NCBI GenBank assembly: GCA_003045895.1
Contig: PZPC01000038.1
Location: 1-49,746, forward strand
DNA: 49,746 nt
Direction of reading: 5' to 3'
Origin: Bacteroidota bacterium
GTDB lineage: Bacteria; Bacteroidota; Bacteroidia; Chitinophagales; Saprospiraceae
Shown: positions 42,761 through 49,746 of the stretch, piece after piece
Numbering within the stretch: the first letter of the stretch is position 1
Layout: every line of letters begins with the position of its first letter
Made by a program: the position numbers and the translations under genes
Notes under the pieces: model-generated
Databases searched by the model: none
What the model was told of the DNA's origin: nothing
What the model saw: only the letters and a program-made list of their open reading frames with translations

Positions 42761-43906
42761 TCATTCATGCTGTCCAACAACCAATCGATTCGCCGCTACG
42801 AGGCGGCCTTTCAGGTCTTCCAGTCGGTAAAAGTAGCTGCCATTATTCAGGTGTTTAAGTGGTATGCAATTGGGCTGGTTGCTGGCCAACTGGTAGGTAG
42901 TTGACCAGACGGCCCTTCCTGTACCATCGAAAAGGCGGAGTATATAGGTATCTGCGGGCAGGCTGGCGCCTTCAAAGCAGACAAAGTCGGTAGCGGGGTT
43001 GGGGTAGACCCAGATGGCCGGATTATTTGGGGTGGACCTGTCGCCGACCGGGGTAGCGACATTGGTGTTTTTGTAAACGACCTGAATGGCCTGCGATTGG
43101 CTGTTGTCTAGTCTCACCACGGCGATAGGTTCCTTGGCCACGTCGTTGTAAAACGAATAGGTTACGGTGGTATCTACGCCTAAACGCGACGTCAAACCTG
43201 TGCTTATTGCCACATCTGTGATATCTAGCCAGCCCAACGGTGGCACTTTGCCATCTAAGCGGGTTTCCCGGTATTCGGTGCGTTTAACACGCAGCACAGC
43301 GAAATTTCCGCTGGGGATGGTCAGTGTTCCCCAGGCATCCACGGCGTCAAGTATGTTCCAGGCCACCCGGAAGCGCAAGGAGTCGGCTGTGAGCGGCAAA
43401 CTTTGTACGAAGGCCGCCGGAAAGGCAGCTGGATGAAGTGATAACAGTTGGCTTATGCTTTGTTGGTTGAGGTCAAAAAAGGCCAGTGGCGCCCTTCGCT
43501 CGATGATGGGCGAAGAAAATTCATTGAGCAGGGTGAAGCCTATTCCGGCGGGGTCGGGTCCGAGCGTAGCCAGCCGTTCAAAATTATTGGCCGTCACGTT
43601 GAAATAGGCTTCGGTGCCATCAGCAAAGGCTGCGAAGAGATCCGCACCCGGAAAGTTCGCACTGGCACTGCCTGCACTGGCGGCCTGGTACACGATTTCC
43701 TCGGTGAGGTCGGCTTGTAGGTTGCTAAAATCCCAAGCCTGATCACCACCAGGTGGTGTAAATGGGTTGATGCCTTCTGGCGAAAGATCGGTTGCCAGCC
43801 GGAGCGTGTCGCCCAAAGCCGGGAAAGTGGCATTGGTGACGGTAATCTGAGCCCGCACGCCGAAGCTGCCCAGGAAGATGAGGAAAGTGAATAGGGTGGT
43901 TTTCAT
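42761..43906 (-). CDS. Secreted protein with type IX secretion C-terminal sorting domain
   Basis: This 381-residue protein has a signal peptide (residues 1-19, ending VRAQ), a central beta-rich body of no known family, and a C-terminal type A sorting domain of ~75 residues: WVYPNPATDFVCFEG, YILRLFDGTGRAVWSTTYQL, CIPLKHLNNGSYFYRL, KGRLVAANRLVVGQ. The sorting domain directs export across the outer membrane by the type IX system. The body contains no catalytic motif I recognise. Confidence 0.88.
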   Translation of the reverse strand: MKTTLFTFLIFLGSFGVRAQITVTNATFPALGDTLRLATDLSPEGINPFTPPGGDQAWDFSNLQADLTEEIVYQAASAGSASANFPGADLFAAFADGTEAYFNVTANNFERLATLGPDPAGIGFTLLNEFSSPIIERRAPLAFFDLNQQSISQLLSLHPAAFPAAFVQSLPLTADSLRFRVAWNILDAVDAWGTLTIPSGNFAVLRVKRTEYRETRLDGKVPPLGWLDITDVAISTGLTSRLGVDTTVTYSFYNDVAKEPIAVVRLDNSQSQAIQVVYKNTNVATPVGDRSTPNNPAIWVYPNPATDFVCFEGASLPADTYILRLFDGTGRAVWSTTYQLASNQPNCIPLKHLNNGSYFYRLEDLKGRLVAANRLVVGQHE

Positions 43907-44069
43907 GTATGTTGGTTGATTGACACTACACCATGGTGGGTGCCTTGAATGGACACCCTTTCTAGCGAATAAAAATAGGGAATAAACTTAAGAAACTAGC
44001 CTCCTAATCTGCTAATAAAGGGCTTTCTCCTAAAAACCGGTTTAACAATTTTCGTCTTTTTTACCCCAG

Positions 44070-44105
44070 CCCTAAAGGGAGAAAGGGCAAAAACTCCCTT
44101 TAGGG
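44070..44105. repeat. 12-bp inverted repeat in the 600-bp intergenic gap
   Basis: CCCTAAAGGGAG (44070-44081) and CTCCCTTTAGGG (44094-44105) are perfect inverted repeats around a 12-nt loop. There is no obvious T-tract; it may be a dispersed palindromic repeat. The rest of the gap 43907-44508 holds the 19-bp repeat (44193-44211), a promoter (44265-44295) and the frameshifted start of the next gene. Confidence 0.7.
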
Positions 44106-44192
44106 GCGGGGCAAATTTTAGTGCTTTTTGTCTTTTCGAGCGGATTTTACTTTTATGAGAAATCCCTGTTTTGACCGTTTTCTAATCGCTAT

Positions 44193-44211
44193 TAAGTACC
44201 TACGGCACTTC
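44193..44211. repeat. Dispersed 19-bp repeat, copy 2
   Basis: Identical to positions 112-130 (TAAGTACCTACGGCACTTC). Confidence 0.6.
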
Positions 44212-44264
44212 CCACAATTTAGCGTCAAGCAAATCTTTCAGTCGGAGTAGCTTCCCCATAACAG

Positions 44265-44295
44265 TTGATTGTATCGTTAAAAATGTTTATTTTTG
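44265..44295 (+). promoter_or_regulatory. Promoter of the hybrid sensor gene
   Basis: TTG (44265-44267), 20-nt spacer, TATTTTTG (44288-44295): both Bacteroidota elements at the expected spacing. Inferred transcription start is near 44300, about 70 bp before the ATG at 44370. Confidence 0.6.
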
Positions 44296-44508
44296 AGTAC
44301 ACTTTTACCCGGCTAAATCGCCAAATAACCTAAACCCAACATCAGCAGCGTCAATTCACCATATCATCAATGGGGCGTATTCGCTACATGCAGCCTCCTG
44401 CTCCTGCTAATCTTTCCCACCCTTTTAGGTGCGCAATCTACGACAGTAGATTTCAAAAAAATCCCGATCGAAGCAAATGGTATTCGGTTTGATCAGTTTG
44501 TAGCCATC

Positions 44509-47055
44509 GTGCAGGATCAGGAGGGGTTCCTTTGGCTGAGTACAAACAAGGAGTTACTGAAATTCGATGGCTATGAAGTGGAGATCTACAGGCATGATCC
44601 GGAAGATACGACTTCGCTGGCCGACAACAATATCGGGAAGCTGTTTGTAGATACGGGAGGAAATCTGTGGGCAGGACACACCAAAGGATTGAGCCGGTAC
44701 AACCCGAACGGTAATTGCTTTGTGAATTATACGCTGACTTCTTCTCGTAAGTCCGCCTGTATGGACCCTGCCCTCCAACACCGCTTCTACAATATACCCC
44801 AAGCAGCTGTTTTTGCGATTACCGAAGGTCGACACCGACAGTTATGGGCTGCTACCGCAGGAGGTGACCTGTTCAGGTATGATCGAAAAAAAGACACTTT
44901 CCTGGCCTACCAGACCGACCCTCCAGCCCCGGGAGCGATTCCTCCTCTTTTCATCAATGTGTTATTGGCCGATCGGCACAACAACCTCTGGATTGGAGCA
45001 GGCCGGGACAGGGAAGAAGGTGGAAGTGGATTGATCCGATTGGATCTGAATACCGGAGCAACCAGGCGATTTATGCATGAACCGGAAAAGGATCAATTTA
45101 TCCCCGTTATCAAGGGTGATGTGGCCGAAGTGGTGCTGGAGGATGAAAGCGGTTTTTGGATCCCTACCATCAAGCGGGGCTTACTGCATATCGACCCCAA
45201 CACCGGTAGCACGCAGCGCTTCACGGAAGAGGATGGCCTGCCCAGTAACGAGACCGTACAGTATACCAATCTGCCGCCCGGTGAATACACCTTTGAAGTC
45301 AAAGCAGCCAACAGGGATGGGGTTTGGACGCAAGAAGCCCTCGTTTTGCCTTTTCATATTCGTGCGGCCTGGTGGACAAGCTGGTGGTTTTACAGTTTGT
45401 CCCTGGCGTTAATAGCCGGCCTGGGCTATTGGTTCTATCATTTTCAGCTTTCCAAAACATTGGCCGTTCAGAAAAGTATCCGGCTCCAGGAGGTTAATCA
45501 ACTCACAACAACGCTTTACAACAACATTACCCACGAATTCCGGACGCCGTTGACGGTTATTCTGGGAATGACTGAAAACCTGCGGTCGGAAATGGCGCAA
45601 CAGCAGTTGGACCACTTTGTGCCACCGCTGCAAATGATTACCCGCAATGGTCAGCATCTCTTGCAATTGGTCAATGAAATGCTGGACCTTGCGAAGGTCG
45701 AAAGTGGCAAATTGACGTTGAACTTAGTACAAGGGGACGTGATTGCTTTTATCAAGTACCTGGTGGAAGGTTTTCATGCTTTGGCCGCCAGGCAACACAT
45801 CCAGCTGGATATCCAGGCCGCAGAACAAACATTGGTCATGGATTTCGATCCGCATAAATTGGCCATCGTGGTGTCTAATTTACTGTCAAATGCCCTCAAG
45901 TTTGTCCCCGGGGGCGGCGCAATTACCGTCCACCTTGCCCCCGTCTTCCGGGCAGGAGCAGCTCGTTTTTCCATCGCAGTAAAGGATAACGGGATCGGTA
46001 TTGCTGCCGACGAAATACCTCACCTCTTTGACCGCTTCTACCAGGCGGATCAAGCTGCGGGCCGGCCATACCAGGGGAACGGAAACGGCATTGGCCTGGC
46101 CTTAACCAAAGAACTGGTGGCCCTGATGAAAGGTACAATACAGGTGGAAAGTGAACCGGGTAAAGGCAGCGAATTCACCGTTCTGCTGCCCATCCACCGG
46201 AATGCTGCGCTGGCAGAAAACACGCTCAATGGCAGCGTGCCCGCCTCTTCCCAAAATACGGTGGACAACTATTTTCAGGAAGAATTGCTCCAGGAGGACG
46301 ACCAGGAACTGCCCCTCGTACTGGTCATTGAAGATCAACCCGACGTAGTGCACTACATCAGCACCTGCCTGCAGGGGAAATATCGGCAGGTACATGCCCC
46401 CAACGGTATGCTCGGTATGGAAACGGCCTTTGAAAAAATACCGGACCTCATCATTTGTGATGTAATGATGCCCGAAAAAGATGGTTTTGAAGTTTGTGCC
46501 ACCCTAAAACAAGATGAAAGAACAAACCACATTCCGGTTATTCTGCTCACCGCCAGGGTTGCCGCAGCCGATCGTTTAGCAGGTCTGGCACAGGGCGCTG
46601 ATGCTTATCTGACAAAACCCTTCGATAAAAAGGAACTGTTGATCCGTTTGCAGCAATTATTTGAATTGCGGAAAACCCTGCAAAAAAAGTACGGGAAACA
46701 ACTCTTCCTCGGTACGCCAGGTGAAAAAACGGTACCGCCGGAAGATCCCTTTATGGCCAGAGCCAGGGTGATTGTGTTGTCTGAACTGGACAATGAACAC
46801 TTCTCGGTAAACGAACTCTCCGACCAGCTCTACCTCAGCCGCTCCCAGGTGCATCGCAAGATCAAAGCGGTAGCGGGCATATCTACGGCTATTTTTATCC
46901 GCATGATCCGGATGCAGGAGGCAAAAAAGCTGCTGGTGACCACGCCACTCACCATCTCCGAAATTGCCTATCAGACCGGCTTCAAAACCCCTACCTATTT
47001 TTCGCAAATCTTCAAGCAGACCTTTGGCGAAAGCCCCAGCGACTTTCGCAAATAA
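44509..47055 (+). CDS. Hybrid two-component regulator (HTCS-like), N-terminus frameshifted, propeller shortened
   Basis: The uninterrupted frame from GTG 44509 gives 848 residues. A few propeller blades (LWLSTNKELLKFDGYEVEIY etc.) run to residue ~250, then a Y_Y_Y-like piece (LPPGEYTFEVKAANRDGVW), a membrane helix (~290-312), HisKA (H342, THEFRTP), HATPase (NLLSNALKF, DNGIGI, GNGIGLAL), REC (IICDVMMPEKDG) and an AraC-type HTH. HTCS proteins are usually ~1300 residues: the text jumps from GLPSNETVQ to YTNLPPGEY, so most of the propeller's second half is missing. In the same frame a signal peptide (SLLLLLIFPTLLGAQ) lies at 44392-44436 but its ATG (44370) is in another frame, implying a frameshift. 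Confidence 0.85.
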   Translation: MQDQEGFLWLSTNKELLKFDGYEVEIYRHDPEDTTSLADNNIGKLFVDTGGNLWAGHTKGLSRYNPNGNCFVNYTLTSSRKSACMDPALQHRFYNIPQAAVFAITEGRHRQLWAATAGGDLFRYDRKKDTFLAYQTDPPAPGAIPPLFINVLLADRHNNLWIGAGRDREEGGSGLIRLDLNTGATRRFMHEPEKDQFIPVIKGDVAEVVLEDESGFWIPTIKRGLLHIDPNTGSTQRFTEEDGLPSNETVQYTNLPPGEYTFEVKAANRDGVWTQEALVLPFHIRAAWWTSWWFYSLSLALIAGLGYWFYHFQLSKTLAVQKSIRLQEVNQLTTTLYNNITHEFRTPLTVILGMTENLRSEMAQQQLDHFVPPLQMITRNGQHLLQLVNEMLDLAKVESGKLTLNLVQGDVIAFIKYLVEGFHALAARQHIQLDIQAAEQTLVMDFDPHKLAIVVSNLLSNALKFVPGGGAITVHLAPVFRAGAARFSIAVKDNGIGIAADEIPHLFDRFYQADQAAGRPYQGNGNGIGLALTKELVALMKGTIQVESEPGKGSEFTVLLPIHRNAALAENTLNGSVPASSQNTVDNYFQEELLQEDDQELPLVLVIEDQPDVVHYISTCLQGKYRQVHAPNGMLGMETAFEKIPDLIICDVMMPEKDGFEVCATLKQDERTNHIPVILLTARVAAADRLAGLAQGADAYLTKPFDKKELLIRLQQLFELRKTLQKKYGKQLFLGTPGEKTVPPEDPFMARARVIVLSELDNEHFSVNELSDQLYLSRSQVHRKIKAVAGISTAIFIRMIRMQEAKKLLVTTPLTISEIAYQTGFKTPTYFSQIFKQTFGESPSDFRK

Positions 47056-47181
47056 CTGATTTAAAGCTAATTACAACAATATAGAAAGGCTTTGCAACAA
47101 TAGCAAAAGGCCGGCAACCACATAGTATTTACTTTTAAAGTATCACAATAATTTATTTATTAATCTTTAAAAACAAACACT

Positions 47182-47733
47182 ATGAAGATGATTCAATCCA
47201 ACTTGTTGATCGGTGGTCTGGCCTTGCTTCTACTGGGCTGCGATATCGCGAACACGGAAACGCCGGAGGTGGCGCAAGTTGAATCGGCCACCCTTAAATC
47301 CCAGTCAGATAACGGCGCAACGCAGATAGACGGCGTAGGTTTTTATGCCGCAGCTGAGGAATGCGACTACCCCACGGAGGGGGCAGATTTTGCCCTGCGA
47401 TTGACCGGGGACCTCGAAGGATGCCTCTTTGTGTTCGTAGAAAGCTACGACTGCTCGCCGAGTGGCACCTACCGGGAGACAGGAAACGAATATTTTGTCG
47501 GCACCTACCAGGGAGTCAGCGGTTCCTTCAGGACAACGTATAGATTTGAGGCCAGATTCGAAGGTTGCGCGGAGGACGGCTTCTTTTTAGGCGCAGAAAT
47601 CTTCGGACGCTGCCAGCATCCCATTCAAAACGGCAGTGGCACGGGTGTTTTTGAAGGGGTGAAGGGCCGCCTGGATTTCAAGGACGATGTCGATGCCGGC
47701 ACCTTCCCTTACCGAGGACACTTCCGATACTGA
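47182..47733 (+). CDS. Lipoprotein with AOC-barrel-like C-terminal region
   Basis: This 183-residue protein has a lipoprotein signal (hydrophobic 6-18, lipobox LLLGC, Cys20). The mature region has many acidic residues, six cysteines that may form disulfides, and a closing GTGVFEGVKGRLDFKDD. That G-x-G-x-F-x-G-V-x-G pattern is typical of allene-oxide-cyclase-like/dirigent beta-barrels. Its function is unknown. It is followed by a strong terminator. The hybrid sensor upstream might control it, but no evidence beyond adjacency is seen. Confidence 0.65.
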   Translation: MKMIQSNLLIGGLALLLLGCDIANTETPEVAQVESATLKSQSDNGATQIDGVGFYAAAEECDYPTEGADFALRLTGDLEGCLFVFVESYDCSPSGTYRETGNEYFVGTYQGVSGSFRTTYRFEARFEGCAEDGFFLGAEIFGRCQHPIQNGSGTGVFEGVKGRLDFKDDVDAGTFPYRGHFRY

Positions 47734-47755
47734 ACACCGTAGGCGTAAACACCAG

Positions 47756-47787
47756 AAAGCCCTGCCGCGTTTGCGGTGGGGCTTTTT
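47756..47787 (+). terminator. Rho-independent terminator of the lipoprotein gene
   Basis: AAAGCCC..GCCGC pairs with GCGG..GGGCTTT around a GTTT loop, followed by a run of T. It lies 22 bp after the stop. Confidence 0.85.
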
Positions 47788-47855
47788 GTTGGTGTGGCTT
47801 GGGAAAGGGTCGTGGGCGCCACTCAGTAGACAACAGCACAGCCTAAGTACCCATT

Positions 47856-49634
47856 TTAATCGAGTGCTCTTTCTGATTTAGCAATACTGAAAAAGAAGGT
47901 ACTCCCTTTGTCGGCTTCTGATTCTACCCAGATGTTACCTCCGTGGAGATCGACGATTTTTTGGCAGTGCGCCAAGCCAATTCCTGTACCTTCATATTCT
48001 TCTCTTCCGTGAAGTCGTTGAAAAAGAACAAAGATTTGATCCTGGTAGATTGGGTCGATCCCGATGCCTTCATCCTTTACCGAAAAAATCCATTGTTTTT
48101 TTTCTTCCTGTACGCCAAGCTGAATGAGCGGATGCTGATCTGATTTACGAAATTTGATCGCATTTGAGATGAGGTTTTGGAACAACATCCTCAACTCTGT
48201 TTCGTATCCTTTAATTTGTGGTAATGGATCTACTTTGATTGTGGCTTGCGTCGTATTTATTTGTGACGACAGGTCATTGATAATTTGCTGGATCAAGGTC
48301 GTACAATCCACCAAAGCGAGTTCCCGTTTGGGTAATTCATAGATTTTTGTCATTGTTTCATCCCAAAGCAGGTGATTGTGCTCGATGTCCCAATCCCAAA
48401 TACCTAATTGTGCCGCATGGGTGGAAATTTGAAAGCGCTTCTCCCGATCTCGCAGCGTTTCTTCGATCTGCTTACGCTGGGTAATATCTATTCCGAAAGA
48501 GATCGTGCCAAGGTGTTCGTCATGGTCGTACAATGCGCTATTCTGCCAGCTGATTATGCGTTCTTCTCCAGTTTTCGTCAGAATGGGGTTTTCAAAGGTT
48601 CTAGGCAACTCCTCTTTCTTCGCTAAGCTCGTAAACATTTTCCAAACCTGCGGGTATCGATCCCGAGGCACCAGGGTTTCAAACCAATTTTTGCCCGTGA
48701 GCTCTTCCTGACTATAGCCCGTGATTGCTTGTGCTGCTTTATTGAAAATGTTAATGGTCCCCCCCCGGTCAAGGCCAACTACGATTACATTTGCGGTTTC
48801 AATCAGATTTTCCGCGTAATTCTTAGCCTGCCGTAGCGCCTCGGCATTTTTTTTAATACTGGTGATATCCTGAACCGTCCCAATAATCCGTTGCACCTCC
48901 CCTTGCGCTGTCCTCATGATCACCCCAATAGAAGACAGATGAGCCACCCTGCCGTGCCTGATTATCCGGTAATTACTGGCAATGTTAAGTTGCTCATTTT
49001 TAGGATCCATCGTGGTTTGAAAATTCTGCTGCGCCTGCGCTTTATCATCCGGATGAAGGCACTGAAAGAAGAATTCATTCCGATCAATAGGGTCGGCAGG
49101 ATCCAGGCCAAACAAATCGTGCATACCCTTATCCCAGTGTAGCCGATTTTCCTGAGGAAACCAATCGTAACAACCTAATCCGGTAGCTTTTAAAGCCAGC
49201 TTGAGCCGTTCTTCGCTTTCGGCCAGTTCGGCTTCCATTTTCTTTTTTTCGGTCAAGTCTATAATGCTGGCCCTGACCACAGATTTGTCATAGGGAGGGA
49301 ACCGGATCAAACGAATTTCACAAGGAATTTCGAGTCCGTCACGATCAATGTGAACCCATTCGAAAGCAGGATTACCGCCGTTCAGGGCATGCAGAATATA
49401 CTCCTGGGCTTTATCCGCCGCAGCTGCGCCTTTATAAAGGGTAGGGCTGATATCGGATGGGCCCAATTGAAACAGTTCCTCCCGAGTAAACTTCAGTAAT
49501 CGTATTGCGGCACGATTGGCATCAATAAAACGACCTGACTCTACATCAAAGATCAGCACCACCTCGGGGGCATTGTCGATCAGTACCCGGTACCGTTGTT
49601 CATTGATGTTTGCCTTTGGCAACTTACCCCTCAT
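47856..49634 (-). CDS. PAS-domain histidine-kinase-like protein lacking the phospho-acceptor domain
   Basis: The protein has 592 residues and no membrane segment. Three full PAS domains (~12-130, 150-265, 275-395) precede the start of a fourth (395-434). The sequence then passes directly from ETMTKIYEL to PKRELALVDCTTLIQQIINDL, a segment that in related kinases follows the DHp helices. The HATPase is complete: NLISNAIKFRK, DEGIGIDP, GTGIGLAHCQKIV. The rest of PAS4 and the DHp helix with its acceptor His (usually ASHDLQEPL) are missing without loss of frame. It could bind ATP but not autophosphorylate in the usual way. By eye it is AT-richer than the genes before 44 kb. Confidence 0.88.
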   Translation of the reverse strand: MRGKLPKANINEQRYRVLIDNAPEVVLIFDVESGRFIDANRAAIRLLKFTREELFQLGPSDISPTLYKGAAAADKAQEYILHALNGGNPAFEWVHIDRDGLEIPCEIRLIRFPPYDKSVVRASIIDLTEKKKMEAELAESEERLKLALKATGLGCYDWFPQENRLHWDKGMHDLFGLDPADPIDRNEFFFQCLHPDDKAQAQQNFQTTMDPKNEQLNIASNYRIIRHGRVAHLSSIGVIMRTAQGEVQRIIGTVQDITSIKKNAEALRQAKNYAENLIETANVIVVGLDRGGTINIFNKAAQAITGYSQEELTGKNWFETLVPRDRYPQVWKMFTSLAKKEELPRTFENPILTKTGEERIISWQNSALYDHDEHLGTISFGIDITQRKQIEETLRDREKRFQISTHAAQLGIWDWDIEHNHLLWDETMTKIYELPKRELALVDCTTLIQQIINDLSSQINTTQATIKVDPLPQIKGYETELRMLFQNLISNAIKFRKSDQHPLIQLGVQEEKKQWIFSVKDEGIGIDPIYQDQIFVLFQRLHGREEYEGTGIGLAHCQKIVDLHGGNIWVESEADKGSTFFFSIAKSERALD

Positions 49635-49654
49635 TCCTTGGCTTTCTACTTAAC

Positions 49655-49729
49655 TTAAGATGGACTACGATCCTGGCGCTGCTCATGATACACGGCGAGC
49701 AGGAGGACGAAGGCGAACTGGATTTTCAT
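49655..49729 (-). CDS. Short MKIQF peptide gene, copy 2 (24 residues)
   Basis: ATG at 49729 opens MKIQFAFVLLLAVYHEQRQD then RSPS and stop, 20 bp before the PAS protein's start. The first five residues and the bases before the ATG (CCCGTAAATTCATTCCA) match copy 1 at 42735. Both sit upstream of a minus-strand gene. It might be a leader peptide or the preserved 5' end of a broken gene; the window ends 17 bp upstream. Confidence 0.35.
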   Translation of the reverse strand: MKIQFAFVLLLAVYHEQRQDRSPS

Positions 49730-49746
49730 TGGAATGAATTTACGGG

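Overview
The window looks like a chromosomal segment of a Bacteroidota bacterium, most likely from the Saprospiria (Lewinella-like). This is inferred from gene content and signals, not from a marker gene. The clues are a TonB-dependent receptor paired with a DUF4249 lipoprotein, a protein with a C-terminal type IX secretion sorting domain, a hybrid two-component regulator, a baeRF protein, tandem DUF2911 domains, and promoters of the Bacteroidota type (TAnnTTTG at -7). Most genes lack a clear Shine-Dalgarno sequence. I saw no rRNA, tRNA or CRISPR array.

Layout. 0.1-3.5 kb: outer-membrane uptake pair (TonB receptor, DUF4249). 3.8-8.5 kb: accessory island, AT-richer by eye, with two class II Fic proteins, a Uma2-type nuclease, a zinc-ribbon protein and a MITE-like element; each Fic gene has a palindromic operator at its 5' end. 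8.5-18 kb: amidohydrolase with a TolB-like propeller, clpS-aat (N-degron pathway), peroxiredoxin, EamA transporter, Rpn-type nuclease, murI and two OmpH/Skp chaperones. 18-20.8 kb: M48 lipoprotein protease, then a membrane protein/winged-helix regulator pair and a Coq4-like gene that share one operator.

21-26 kb: sulfur cluster with a double-rhodanese lipoprotein, a fatty acid hydroxylase-superfamily protein, a Tat-exported sulfite oxidase and its monohaem cytochrome (SorAB-like), a single rhodanese and a convergent, cysteine-rich ArsR regulator. A CRP/FNR-type palindrome lies about 41 bp before the inferred start of the last rhodanese transcript. 26-28 kb: acyl-CoA dehydrogenase preceded by two copies of a 16-bp palindrome, one at the centre of a 50-bp near-perfect palindrome.

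28.7-36.7 kb: an EAD11-like/SUMF1 transmembrane protein of the kind found in bacterial conflict systems, ordinary metabolic genes, and an unrecognised two-gene unit (34423-36680) whose large protein has a peptidoglycan-binding-like repeat and membrane-active helices. This unit is the best candidate for an undescribed system. A remnant of an AAA/DUF4143 ATPase follows it. 36.9-42.7 kb: baeRF protein, HtrA protease, kinase-like protein, PRPP synthetase and phosphoribosyltransferase, which read as a stress/nucleotide neighbourhood.

42.7-49.7 kb: a T9SS cargo protein and two large sensor genes. Both sensors appear to carry in-frame internal deletions: the hybrid regulator has lost much of its propeller and its start is frameshifted, and the PAS kinase has lost its phospho-acceptor domain. 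A short gene beginning MKIQF occurs twice, at 42735 and 49729 on the minus strand. All family calls come from reading the translations by eye; no database search was run.
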